From Microbacterium oxydans (GTDB lineage: Bacteria; Actinomycetota; Actinomycetes; Actinomycetales; Microbacteriaceae), in NCBI RefSeq assembly GCF_000956405.1, contig NZ_JYIV01000022.1, positions 1 to 64,000 on the forward strand: a stretch of DNA of 64,000 nucleotides. The letters are read 5' to 3'. The position numbers and the translations under genes are program-made. Below, piece by piece: positions 51,804 to 60,301 of the stretch (position 1 is the first letter of the stretch; each line of letters starts with the position of its first letter). The notes below the pieces were generated by a model. That model ran no database searches. It had not been told where the DNA came from and saw nothing but the letters and a program-made list of their open reading frames with translations.

Positions 51804-52360
51804 TCCCAAACCTCCAGGCGGATGCCCACCGCCTGGTCGCGACCTTCGTCCCCCGTTCCGCACGAGACCGCGCAGCGCAGGCAGACTTCGCGTCGTTCTT
51901 CGGAGTCGCAGGAGGGCCTGTGCACCGAGACGCGGGGCCCGACCACCTCACGGCATCGTGCGTGGTGTTCGACGCCACCCTCCGGCACACCCTGCTGGTC
52001 TTCCACCGCAAGGGACAGTTCTGGGTGCAGCCGGGCGGCCACGTCGAGGACGGTGACGATTCGGTCGTGGCGGGAGCCCTGCGGGAGCTGCGTGAGGAGA
52101 CCGGGATCGTGGTGGCCCCGGCGGACGTCGCGCCCGCGTACGACCTCGACCACCATGGCCTGTTGTCGGGCTTCGGCGCGTGCTCGTCGCACCTGGACAT
52201 CGGGATCGCTGTCGTGGTCGACAAAGATGCCGCGCTCACCGTGAGCGAGGAATCGGAGGACGTCCGCTGGTGGCCCGTCGACGCGCTGCCCGCAGAGGTG
52301 CCGCCACAGCTCCTGCCGCGACTCCACGGACTGCTCGCGCAACTGCACGACCCGTGCTGA
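51800..52360 (+). CDS. Nudix hydrolase
   Basis: 186 residues. The Nudix helix is GGHVEDGDDSVVAGALRELREETGI, with the catalytic RELREETG. An N-terminal 30-residue extension precedes the core. Nudix enzymes split nucleoside diphosphate-X compounds; the substrate is not inferable. It overlaps the MFS gene by 4 nt. Confidence 0.88.
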   Translation: MIPNLQADAHRLVATFVPRSARDRAAQADFASFFGVAGGPVHRDAGPDHLTASCVVFDATLRHTLLVFHRKGQFWVQPGGHVEDGDDSVVAGALRELREETGIVVAPADVAPAYDLDHHGLLSGFGACSSHLDIGIAVVVDKDAALTVSEESEDVRWWPVDALPAEVPPQLLPRLHGLLAQLHDPC

Positions 52361-52369
52361 GCGAGGTTC

Positions 52370-52807
52370 TCACCGGAGAGCGGTGCGGCTGGTGGCCGTC
52401 GACTCCAGCGGGACTCCCTCGGGGACGAACAGTGATACCAGAGGCGGATGCCACTCCCCGGCGACCGTGATGCGCGCCGTGACCCCGTCCGGTGTACCGG
52501 CGGCTACCAGCGAGGCTTCCCCCGGCAGCGCAGCGACCAGGGCGTCGGCCTGCTCCTCGACGAAAGCGTCGGTCAGCTCGGCGCGCACCGTGCCGTCGCG
52601 GACGGCCAGCGTGAAACCGTCGGCTCCGGCGAGCGCAGCGGAATCGGCGAGCGCATCCAACCGCTTCTGGGCGATGTAGAGGTCGGTGGCACAGACACAC
52701 ACGAAGATCACGGCCAGCGCGAGCAGCACATACCCGAGTGTGAGAAGCAGCACACTCCCCTCGTCCTGCTCGATCCCGGAGCGGAGCATGCGGCGATCCG
52801 ACCTCAT
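52370..52807 (-). CDS. TadE/TadG-like pilus protein
   Basis: 145 residues. A single N-terminal membrane helix (LLLTLGYVLLALAVIFVCV) is preceded by DEGSVLLL, where prepilin processing occurs in the family. The following DLYIAQKRLDALADSAALAGADG is typical of TadG-like pseudopilins. The ATG overlaps the stop of the next tad gene (ATGA). It is last gene of the tad cluster. Confidence 0.75.
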   Translation of the reverse strand: MRSDRRMLRSGIEQDEGSVLLLTLGYVLLALAVIFVCVCATDLYIAQKRLDALADSAALAGADGFTLAVRDGTVRAELTDAFVEEQADALVAALPGEASLVAAGTPDGVTARITVAGEWHPPLVSLFVPEGVPLESTATSRTALR

Positions 52808-53262
52808 CGCTCCGAACCCCACTGCCTCGACATCTTCTGCACGGCCTCGGCCTGCACGGGGACGGCGGTGGCCCTGTCGAGACCGATCATCTCCGGCATC
52901 AGCGGCAGCCGCACCCGCGTGGCCACGGAGACGACGATCGTCGCACCGGCCGCCGGGCACTCGAGAGACTGCGGTGTGCAGGACAGCGTCAGATCGACCG
53001 TGTCCTCGTCCAGACCGTACTCCTCGACGATCCCGGCGAGCACCGCATCGCTCCGTTTCGCTGCCGTCGTCGCGTCGGGTGCACGAGCGATCACGCGGGC
53101 GATGTGCCGCGCTGCCGCCTCCGCGCCGAGAGTCTGCTCCTGGATGGTGCCGAGCGCGATCACGAGGTAGACGAGCGGGACCAGCAGGATCACCCCGGCC
53201 GCGATGAACTCGAGGGCAGCCGATCCCTCGTCATTCCTCACCGAACGTCTCGGCAGGTGCAT
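52804..53262 (-). CDS. TadE-like pseudopilin
   Basis: 152 residues. DEGSAALEFIAAGVILLVPLVYLVIAL, with the Glu of the TadE prepilin motif, begins a single helix; TLGAEAAARHIARV continues it. The start at 53262 has GGAGG in the ribosome-binding site and overlaps the upstream gene by 32 nt. Confidence 0.8.
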   Translation of the reverse strand: MHLPRRSVRNDEGSAALEFIAAGVILLVPLVYLVIALGTIQEQTLGAEAAARHIARVIARAPDATTAAKRSDAVLAGIVEEYGLDEDTVDLTLSCTPQSLECPAAGATIVVSVATRVRLPLMPEMIGLDRATAVPVQAEAVQKMSRQWGSER

Positions 53263-53632
53263 GCGCCTCCACCTCCATCGCGAGAGGAAGGCCGATCAGT
53301 CCGAGCAGCGGGAACGTCGTGCGGACTCGGACATCGACCGTCTCGTACGGTGCGGCACCGGACACCCCGATCCGGATGTCGTCGGCGTACTCCGACCCGA
53401 CCGCGCGTGAGATGACCTCCCGGGTGACATCCGCGCCTTCCTCTGGGGTCGTGTCGGCGAGAGCAGCGTGATATGCCCCCTCGACGGCGGCATCGTGGAC
53501 CACGTTGCGCACGTACACCGCGAACGCGAGTTGCAGCACCGCGAGCGTGAGCGCGGTCAGCAGCGTACCCACGAGGACGAACTCCACCGGAGCCGATCCG
53601 CGATCATCCGCGCAGACACGCCGGTCGTTCAT
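53231..53632 (-). CDS. TadE-like pseudopilin
   Basis: 133 residues. DDRGSAPVEFVLVGTLLTALTLAVLQLAF is a TadE N-terminus (prepilin Gly, then Glu), followed by RNVVHDAAVEGAYHAAL. It is one of two TadE copies adjacent to the 70-residue pilin-like protein. Confidence 0.8.
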   Translation of the reverse strand: MNDRRVCADDRGSAPVEFVLVGTLLTALTLAVLQLAFAVYVRNVVHDAAVEGAYHAALADTTPEEGADVTREVISRAVGSEYADDIRIGVSGAAPYETVDVRVRTTFPLLGLIGLPLAMEVEAHAPAETFGEE

Positions 53633-53633
53633 C

Positions 53634-53846
53634 TCACAGTCCCGACACCCGCTGGATCGCCTGCTCGAACAGCGACGTGAGCGCGGGCCCCGCGACTGCC
53701 CAGATCAGCACCACCAGACCGGCTGTCATCAATGTGACGAGGACCCAGCCGGGTACGTCTCCGGTCTCGTCCGCGAAGAATGCGCGGAGCCGAGCAGTGG
53801 TTCCCGTCGATGTGAGTCGCCCGCGGTCGCAGGTGGGTGTCATCAT
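53634..53846 (-). CDS. small Flp-pilin-like protein
   Basis: 70 residues, one membrane helix (WVLVTLMTAGLVVLIWAVAGPAL) preceded by ETGDVPG. Its size and place between tadC and tadE match the small pilin or DUF4244-type gene of actinobacterial tad loci. The first ATG (53846) was chosen because AAAGGA lies 5 nt upstream. Confidence 0.65.
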   Translation of the reverse strand: MMTPTCDRGRLTSTGTTARLRAFFADETGDVPGWVLVTLMTAGLVVLIWAVAGPALTSLFEQAIQRVSGL

Positions 53847-53866
53847 GGTGGTCCTTTCGTTGATGC

Positions 53867-54805
53867 TCAGCCGATGCCGAGTCGGAGGATGAAGAGCCCG
53901 GGATAGACGGCGAAGAGCACGGAGAGCGGGAGTATCAGGAAGACGAGCGGGAGGAGCATCAGGATCTCCTTGCGCCCCGCCTGCTCGATCAGCACACGCT
54001 TCGCGTCTTCGCGCGCATCCGAGGCCTGGGCATGCAGCACCGCGGCGAGCGGTGCACCGTGTTCGAGTGCGGCGATCACCTGATCGACGACCCGTGACAG
54101 GCCCGGCAGCTGCAGGCGTCGCGCCATCTCGTTCAGCGCATCGGCGAGCGGCGACCCGGTACCCACGGCGAGCACGACGTGACGCAGTTCAGCGGTGAGC
54201 TCCCCCGAACCCACCTCGGACACGCGGCGCAGCGAATCGAGGAAGCCCTCTCCCGCCGACAGACAGAGGGCCAGGAACTCGAGCGTCGTCGGCAGCTCGT
54301 CCGTGAGCCGCACTCGTCGCGCCTTGGCCCGCGCGGAGAGCTGCAGGTCATAGGCGGCGGCAGCTCCCACCCCGCACAGCAGCGGCATCACGCCCGTCGG
54401 CACGGACAGGCGCCCCGTGAGCGCGAGCACCGTCAACGCGACCGCCCCCGCACCTGCTCCGGCGAGGCCCCACCCCAGCTGTCTGCCCCGGAATGCCGAG
54501 GGGTCGGTCCGCACTCCGGCTTGTGCCAGACGCTGTCGGAGCGACTCTCCCCCGCCGAGTAGCCTTTCGAACGCGTATCGTGCCCGGTCCCACAGCGTCC
54601 GCCCGCTCGCAGGCAGCGCCCCCGCAGCAGGCAGGACGCCGCGGGGCAGACGATCATCGGCGACGACGTCGCGCACGTAGGGGCCGATCCGCACGGCCAG
54701 CGATGCCGCCCGCCACCGCGGGAGCGCGGAGAGGAGGCTGAGCACCCCGGCGGCGAACCCGCACCCGATCAGGACGGCGCTCGCGAGCACCGAGATCCCG
54801 CTCAT
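53867..54805 (-). CDS. type II secretion system F family protein TadC
   Basis: 312 residues, T2SS_F fold. Helices at the N-terminus, in the middle (LGWGLAGAGAGAVALTVLALTG) and at the end (MLLPLVFLILPLSVLFAVYPGLFIL). LPTTLEFLALCLSAGEGFLDSLRRV is the conserved region. TadC is an inner-membrane assembly protein for the Flp pilus. Its ATG overlaps the tadB stop (ATGA). Confidence 0.88.
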   Translation of the reverse strand: MSGISVLASAVLIGCGFAAGVLSLLSALPRWRAASLAVRIGPYVRDVVADDRLPRGVLPAAGALPASGRTLWDRARYAFERLLGGGESLRQRLAQAGVRTDPSAFRGRQLGWGLAGAGAGAVALTVLALTGRLSVPTGVMPLLCGVGAAAAYDLQLSARAKARRVRLTDELPTTLEFLALCLSAGEGFLDSLRRVSEVGSGELTAELRHVVLAVGTGSPLADALNEMARRLQLPGLSRVVDQVIAALEHGAPLAAVLHAQASDAREDAKRVLIEQAGRKEILMLLPLVFLILPLSVLFAVYPGLFILRLGIG

Positions 54806-55659
54806 CCGAACCACCGCCGCGGCTCGGGCAGCCGACCGATACGGACCATGATGTGGAAGGCGACCACGGAGACCGCCGCTCCCAGACAGATCACGAGAAC
54901 GCCTTCCGGAGTGCCGTACGCCGCCGCCCCCTCCGGTCGGAGCACGAGCAGCCCCAGGATCACCCACGGCGCGACAGCCCCGAGGACCGCGGCGCCGCGA
55001 ATCCAGGATTGCCGTGCCTCGACCTCCCCTCGGAGCGCCGCATCCGCTCGCACGGAGCTGGAGAGCGCCCGCAGCACACTGATCAGCTCGGTGCCGCCGA
55101 CCTGCCGCGCCATCCGCAGGGTCTCGACGATTCGATCGCCGATGGGGTCGGCGAGCGAGGATTTGAGGCGATCGAGGCTGGTCTCGAACCTGCCGCTGGC
55201 TCGTAGATCTCGCGCGAACACGACGAACGCCGGCCTCAGCATCCTCGGCGCGGACTCCGACAGACTCGCGACGGCATCGGGAAGCGACAAGCCCACGCGG
55301 ATCGACGCGATCAGGAGATCGCACACATCCGGCCAGAGCTGACGACGTAGTCGTCGCAGGCGTGTGCGCCGCCCGCGCAGGAACACGATCGGAGCGGCCG
55401 CCCCTGCGAGACCCGCGAGCACGGAGAGTACGCCGATGCCCGTCAACAGCCACGCGCCGGACGCAGCGATCAGCCCGATCGCGACGACGACGGCGAGAAG
55501 TGCGCGCTGCGACAGCCCGTCCATGCCCGCTTCCTCGCTCAGACGCATCAGGCGTCCCCGTCTCGTCTTCGTCACGTCATCGTCGGATGGCGGCCACATC
55601 CACGGGGAGACGCACAGCAGCATCCCTGCCGCGAGCATGACTCCGACCAGCACCGTCAC
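54802..55659 (-). CDS. type II secretion system F family protein TadB
   Basis: 285 residues. Three hydrophobic clusters at the N-terminus and a C-terminal helix pair with the T2SS_F core (LWPDVCDLLIASIRVGLSLPDAVASL). It forms the TadBC inner-membrane platform. The GTG start overlaps the tadA stop (GTGA). Confidence 0.85.
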   Translation of the reverse strand: MTVLVGVMLAAGMLLCVSPWMWPPSDDDVTKTRRGRLMRLSEEAGMDGLSQRALLAVVVAIGLIAASGAWLLTGIGVLSVLAGLAGAAAPIVFLRGRRTRLRRLRRQLWPDVCDLLIASIRVGLSLPDAVASLSESAPRMLRPAFVVFARDLRASGRFETSLDRLKSSLADPIGDRIVETLRMARQVGGTELISVLRALSSSVRADAALRGEVEARQSWIRGAAVLGAVAPWVILGLLVLRPEGAAAYGTPEGVLVICLGAAVSVVAFHIMVRIGRLPEPRRWFG

Positions 55660-56396
55660 GATGACGCTCCGACCGGGTGGACGGCGGTGCGCTCCATGAT
55701 GAGCTCGACGCCGCGATCCTCGGCCCGGTACACCTGCTCGATCCGCACCTCTCCCTCGTCGACGTCGCCGGTAGGAGCGATGATCTCCTGCACATATCGC
55801 CGCCCCGCCCGGTCTCGGACGCAGTGCACGACGAGATCGATGGACGCGGCGAGCGCCGGCGCGATGAACGAGCGGTCGATGTTGCGCCCGGCCAGGAGCG
55901 GGAGGATCGTCAGCTTCTCGATGGCCTCCGCTGCAGAGTTCGCGTGCACGGTGCAGGCGCCGGGAACGCCGGTGTTGAGTGCGAGCACCAGATCCAGGGC
56001 TTCCGCATCTCGCACTTCGCCGACGACGAGACGGTCCGGTCGCATACGCAGCGCCTCCTTCACCAGCCGGCGCAACGTGATCTCCCCCGTGCCCTCCAGG
56101 CTCGCCTGGCGTCCCTGGAGCGACACGAGATCAGGACCTTGGACCGCCAGCTCGAACGTCTCCTCGACCGTGACGATGCGCTGCGAGTCGACGCACGATG
56201 CGAGCAGCGCACCGAGCATCGTGGTCTTGCCCGCATGCGTCGCTCCGGAGACGATCACGCTGCGGCCGTCGTTCATCGCCGCACGCAGCAGTTCCGCGAC
56301 GGCCGGAGGCATCATGCCCTGCTCCGTCAACGCCTGGAGCGAACGATACTTCGGCAGGAACTTGCGGATGTTCACAGCCCACGAGCCACGCACCAC
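55656..56396 (-). pseudogene. TadA/CpaF ATPase, 5'-truncated by an inserted element
   Basis: Only about 246 C-terminal residues remain. They include WAVNIRKF, Walker A GATHAGKTT, Walker B-like RPDRLVVGEVRD and the His box TVHANSAAEA. CpaF/TadA ATPases are typically 380-450 residues, with a longer N-terminal part before WAVNIRKF. That part is replaced by the left end of the mobile element at about 56.4 kb. The open frame runs on into the element, so a GTG start at 56396 is only formal. The missing 5' part would lie beyond the second element. Confidence 0.82.
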
Positions 56397-56408
56397 AAAC
56401 CATCGACT

Positions 56409-56432
56409 GTTGCAGTGAATGCAACTGTCTAC
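56409..56432. repeat. left-end sequence of element 1, with dyad
   Basis: GTTGCAGTGAATGCAAC (6-bp arms, N5 centre) followed by TGTCTAC. It is identical over 24 bp to 63237-63260. The bases before it differ, so the conserved sequence starts here. Confidence 0.75.
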
Positions 56433-56556
56433 ACCTGCTGGCGAGGACTACTGGGATTTCTCAGGCCTTGATGCTCCGACCGTATCAGCGGAATGTCGGG
56501 AATCTGTCCGTTCGGCTTGACTCGGTGATGCACCCTGTCGTACTTTGTTGCATCTA

Positions 56557-57675
56557 ATGAAAGATTTTGGTGGTTCTCCTGCGTCTCTTCGACTGCTCAC
56601 GTCGGCGTCGAACATCGCGTTGGCGAACCCGGAGCAGCAGGTCTTCGACGCGATGGTGGAGGGGTGGCGCAGCCAGCAGCGTTCTCGTGGGTTGCGTGAG
56701 CAGACCATCCAAAATCGACTGGCAACTGTCACGCGGTTTCGCGACTTCGTCGACAAGCCGCCTTGGAAGTGGACCGTCGCAGACGTCGATGAGTTCACTG
56801 CCGATTCGATGGGCCGGGTTCGAGCGTTGTCGACGCTGCGGAACAACCACGGTTCAATCCATGGATTCTGCGAGTACCTGACGAGCCCGTTGTATGACTG
56901 GATGGAGATCTGCGAGCGAGAGTTCGGGGAGATTCCGTCGCAGGTGTGCTTGCCGTGGAACACCGTCGCGCATCGGTTCGAGTTCGAGGGGGATGGAAAG
57001 CGTCGCCCGTTGACCTATGACGAGGTGGAGCGTCTCTTCGACACGGCTGATGCGCGCGTTGAGGCGCTGGTCGGGTCAGGCCGGAAAGGGGCGCTCGGCG
57101 CGCTACGCGATGCGCAGTTGTTGAAGACGGTCTACGCGTTCGGGTTGCGGCGCACAGAAGCGGTGATGCTCGACACGGTTGACTTGCACTACAACGCGAA
57201 GATGCGGCAGTGGGGCCGCTATGGCGCGATTCACGTGCGGTGGGCGAAGGCCGCGGGAGGTGGCGCGCCACGACGACGGACCGTGCTGTTGGTGCCGGAG
57301 TTCGATTGGTGGGTGACGGGTATGGAGCAGTGGGTGGAGCAGGCGCGCGATCGTTTCGCCCCGGGCAGTGATCTTGACGCGCTGTGGGTGACGGAGCGCC
57401 GCACCCGGCTGTCGGCCGGCTATCTCGACCGGCGGTTCGCGGAGCTGCGGGACGAGGCCGGCTTGTCGAAGGCCCTGACGCTGCACAGCCTCCGGCATTC
57501 GTACGTGACGCACCTGCTCGAGTTCGGCTACGCCGACCGATTCGTCCAGGAGCAGGTCGGGCACATGCATGCTTCGACGACCTCGATCTACGCCTCCGTC
57601 AGCTCGGACTTCAAGAACCGGGTACTCGCGGACGCGTTGAAGGCCCTCATCGAAGGAGAAGCAGATGACCGTTGA
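56557..57675 (+). CDS. tyrosine recombinase, element 1
   Basis: 372 residues. An N-terminal SAM-like core-binding domain at about 25-115, then the catalytic domain. The catalytic set is complete: Arg198 (GLRRTEAV), His310-x-x-Arg313 (HSLRHSYVTHL), His336 (VGHMHAST) and nucleophile Tyr345 (TSIYASV). The start at 56557 (MKDFGGSP) was chosen because the homologous Met is conserved in the second copy. Its stop overlaps the HTH gene by 11 nt. It is likely the enzyme that moves the element. Confidence 0.92.
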   Translation: MKDFGGSPASLRLLTSASNIALANPEQQVFDAMVEGWRSQQRSRGLREQTIQNRLATVTRFRDFVDKPPWKWTVADVDEFTADSMGRVRALSTLRNNHGSIHGFCEYLTSPLYDWMEICEREFGEIPSQVCLPWNTVAHRFEFEGDGKRRPLTYDEVERLFDTADARVEALVGSGRKGALGALRDAQLLKTVYAFGLRRTEAVMLDTVDLHYNAKMRQWGRYGAIHVRWAKAAGGGAPRRRTVLLVPEFDWWVTGMEQWVEQARDRFAPGSDLDALWVTERRTRLSAGYLDRRFAELRDEAGLSKALTLHSLRHSYVTHLLEFGYADRFVQEQVGHMHASTTSIYASVSSDFKNRVLADALKALIEGEADDR

Positions 57676-58000
57676 GCTCGAGACCGCATGGAACCTCCGC
57701 AGCGTGATGGCCTCGCGCGGGATCTTCCAGACCTCCAAGCTGAAGCCGTTGCTCGAGGAGCGGGGCGTCGACCTGTCCCGGGAACAGGTGTACCGACTGG
57801 TGACGCAAGCACCGCAGCGGGTTCGCATCGACGTGCTCGCCGCGCTGTGCGACGCGTTGGAGTGCTCGCTCGACGACCTCGTGCAGGTCACCCGCCGGGA
57901 GGCTGCGGCCCCGGTCGCGGTGGGTGAAGAGGCGACGCGGGGTGCGATCGGCGATCTGCGGCCCGTGCGGGCCACGATCCGTCGCCCGCGCTCGAAGTAG
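57665..58000 (+). CDS. XRE-type helix-turn-helix protein of the element
   Basis: 111 residues. A Cro/C1-like HTH at about 10-75 (RSVMASRGIFQTSKLKPLLEERGVDLSREQVYRLVT...RVRIDVLAALCDALECSLDDLVQV) and a basic tail (RATIRRPRSK). It may act as an accessory factor, or as regulator of the recombinase via the dyads. It overlaps the recombinase gene by 11 nt and is followed 6 nt later by the zinc-ribbon gene. Confidence 0.85.
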   Translation: MTVELETAWNLRSVMASRGIFQTSKLKPLLEERGVDLSREQVYRLVTQAPQRVRIDVLAALCDALECSLDDLVQVTRREAAAPVAVGEEATRGAIGDLRPVRATIRRPRSK

Positions 58001-58006
58001 GCCGCG

Positions 58007-59962
58007 GTGGCGAAGCCTCCGCAGGAGCCCAGGGTTGCTGAGGTCGCCGGGCTCGTCCACGCGATCGCGCCGGAGATCCCGGTGGAGCGCCTTGTTGAGA
58101 TCGTGGCTGAAGTCGCACCCGTGCCGCTCACCCAACGGCGTCTCGAACTCGCACTCCTCAAACAACCTGGAGTCCTCGAAGGGCGACACCGGAACGTACC
58201 GGTGACGGTGCAGGATCTGGCCCACGCTCTCGTGAACGAGGGGGCCGGGCAGGTCGTCTTGCCGACATGCGATTCCTGTGGACGTGCCGTTCGGATGCCT
58301 CACAAGACGCCGAGCGGCGGTCGCCACTGCTCGCGCTGTGAACGGAATGCCCGATCGGTCGCGTGCGCCGGCTGCGGACGAGTTCAGCCCGTGCAGCGCA
58401 CCGTCGACGGGCAACGGTTCTGCCGGGACTGCTGGCGAGCCGATCCGCGGTCGTTCGGAGACTGCTCGCGATGCGGGCAGCACGCCACGATTATCGTCCG
58501 TCGCCCCGCGCTCGTCTGTCTCGCGTGCTACACCGCGCCGGTCAAGATGTGCGAGCTCTGCGGGGAACCGGGCCGCGTAGCGACGCACCTGGACGGCCGA
58601 CGGGTCTGCGCCCGCTGCTACTACGCGATGCGACGCCCCCAGCCGTGCCCGGAGTGCGGGCGGAAAGTGTTCCTCACTGGCTTCATGAACGGGCACAAGG
58701 TCTGCGCCGAGTGCGCAGGAGCTCCCGTCACGATGGCCTGCCCCGGATGCGGGACGATCGAAGAGGTGCGCAAGCACCGGCTATGCGTGGAATGCCGGCG
58801 ACCCATCGCCATCCAGCAACTGCTTGCTGACGACAGCGGAGAGATCCGCCCCGAGCTGCACCCGCTCGCGGAGTATCTGGTGACGCACCACGGCAGTGCG
58901 ATCTCCCTCGAGCGGTGGCTGCACAAGAGCCGCTGCGCGGTCGTCCTCCGCGAGCTCGCCGATGGCACGCTGGCCCTCACCGCGGACGCGATCATGACCA
59001 GAGCGCAAGCCGGGCAATCCGTGGCATTCCTGCTCTCGCTCCTCATCCGCTCAGGCGTGCTGCCCGATTTCGACATCCAAGCGGCGAGGTTCGAGCACTG
59101 GTTCCAACGGTGGCTTCCCACCGTCCCCCATCCCGAAGACCGGCTCCTCCTAAGGCGGTACTGCAGCTGGGAGCTGCTGCCGTCGGGAAGATCGCTCAGG
59201 GGCAGGCCGGAAACGGCCGTCCGATCCGGCTCCACCTATCAGAAGGTGCGGGCGGCGCTGAAGCAGTGCGCGGCCCTCCTGCAGCAGATCCGCACGAGCG
59301 GCGAAACGCTGACGACATACCCGCAGCGATCGCTCGACGGCTTCCTCACCGGTTCGCCCTCACAACGGGACGCCCTCGCGCCGTTCACCAGGTGGCTGCG
59401 ACGGCACCGCCTGAGCCGCCTCCGGGTCGAGTTCCGCAGTCATCGCCTCGAAGGGCGCGACTACGCCGCCGACCATCGGTGGACGATGGCGCGCGCGTTC
59501 ATCACGCGAGACGACATGGATCCCGTGACGCGAGTCAGTGGATTGCTCGTCCTGTTCTACGGACTCCACCTGACCCGCATCGCCGCGATCACCCGTGCAC
59601 AGGTCGATGCGACCGTGCGCCCCATGACGCTGACGGTCGGAACCGAACCGATCGAGCTGCCCGAAGTCCTCGCCGAAGCAATGGTCCAGCTGCTCGACGG
59701 CAACCGCTCCGACACTTGGCTCTTCCCGGGCAGGAACCCCGGCCGGCCACTCACCCCCGGACCACTCAGCCGTCGACTCCGCAAAGAAGGGCTCCTCGCC
59801 GGCAGCGCCCGTGTCACCGCGCTGATGGACCTCACTCGTCAGTTGCATCCTCGGATTGTGTCCGACCTGCTCGGGATCACGCCTTCATCAGCTGCCGCCT
59901 GGGCGCGACTGTCCGGAGGCGAGTGGTCGGAGTACCCAGCCCTGCGCTCAACACCGACCTAA
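58007..59962 (+). CDS. zinc-ribbon-array protein with degenerate recombinase-like C-terminus
   Basis: 651 residues, GTG start. After about 85 residues, twelve CxxC motifs lie between Cys88 and Cys263 (CDSC, CSRC, CAGC, CRDC, CSRC, CLAC, CELC, CARC, CPEC, CAEC, CPGC, CVEC), enough for six zinc ribbons. Residues about 430-650 resemble a tyrosine recombinase catalytic domain (RVSGLLVLFYGLHLTRIAAITRAQV; TWLFPGRNPGRPLTPG; QLHPRIVSDLLGI), but the R/H/Y set is broken (GLHLTR, no HxxR, Trp where Tyr is expected). It is probably a catalytically inactive partner or target-recognition subunit. The zinc-ribbon role is inference. Confidence 0.75.
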   Translation: MAKPPQEPRVAEVAGLVHAIAPEIPVERLVEIVAEVAPVPLTQRRLELALLKQPGVLEGRHRNVPVTVQDLAHALVNEGAGQVVLPTCDSCGRAVRMPHKTPSGGRHCSRCERNARSVACAGCGRVQPVQRTVDGQRFCRDCWRADPRSFGDCSRCGQHATIIVRRPALVCLACYTAPVKMCELCGEPGRVATHLDGRRVCARCYYAMRRPQPCPECGRKVFLTGFMNGHKVCAECAGAPVTMACPGCGTIEEVRKHRLCVECRRPIAIQQLLADDSGEIRPELHPLAEYLVTHHGSAISLERWLHKSRCAVVLRELADGTLALTADAIMTRAQAGQSVAFLLSLLIRSGVLPDFDIQAARFEHWFQRWLPTVPHPEDRLLLRRYCSWELLPSGRSLRGRPETAVRSGSTYQKVRAALKQCAALLQQIRTSGETLTTYPQRSLDGFLTGSPSQRDALAPFTRWLRRHRLSRLRVEFRSHRLEGRDYAADHRWTMARAFITRDDMDPVTRVSGLLVLFYGLHLTRIAAITRAQVDATVRPMTLTVGTEPIELPEVLAEAMVQLLDGNRSDTWLFPGRNPGRPLTPGPLSRRLRKEGLLAGSARVTALMDLTRQLHPRIVSDLLGITPSSAAAWARLSGGEWSEYPALRSTPT

Positions 59963-59990
59963 GCGTCCCATAAGCTCGCCCCCTCTCACT

Positions 59991-60009
59991 GCTCACGCGG
60001 TTCGTGAGC
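59991..60009. terminator. hairpin between the zinc-ribbon gene and the DF gene
   Basis: GCTCACG and CGTGAGC form a perfect 7-bp stem with a 5-nt loop. It lies in the short gap between convergent genes and covers the stop of the DF protein gene. Confidence 0.5.
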
Positions 60010-60301
60010 TCAACGCCGCTTCGATCTGCTCCTGACGGGGAGCTCCGGCGAACCCGCCCTCCGTCGCGTAGACCCGGCACGCCAGCGAGCGAACCGGTGT
60101 CGTCGGGAACAGGTCGACGCCGTCGACGAGGACCGTGGGTGAGCCTCCGAACCTGGTGTTCGCCGCCTCGGCCTCGCTGTGGATCGTGACCAGCTCGACG
60201 GGCACGTCCGTGAGTCCCAGCGAGTCCAGCGCGGCGCGCGCGTGCTGCTCGGCGACGGCGGTGTTCGGGCAGTCGACGATGTGCAGCAGTTCGACCTTCA
60301 T
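59993..60301 (-). CDS. DF-family thioredoxin-like protein
   Basis: 102 residues. MKVELLHIVDCPNTAVAEQHARAAL and FGGSPTVLVDGVDLFP match the small thioredoxin-fold DF (seleno)protein family found in mercury and heavy-metal loci. The active position is Cys (VDCPN); the codon is TGC, not TGA. Its ATG overlaps the lspA stop. It is last gene of the cad operon; the substrate is unknown. Confidence 0.75.
   Translation of the reverse strand: MKVELLHIVDCPNTAVAEQHARAALDSLGLTDVPVELVTIHSEAEAANTRFGGSPTVLVDGVDLFPTTPVRSLACRVYATEGGFAGAPRQEQIEAALSSRTA

Noticed and set aside
59993..60301. Selenocysteine in the DF-family protein
   Set aside because: The active residue is encoded by TGC (Cys) and the frame has no internal TGA.
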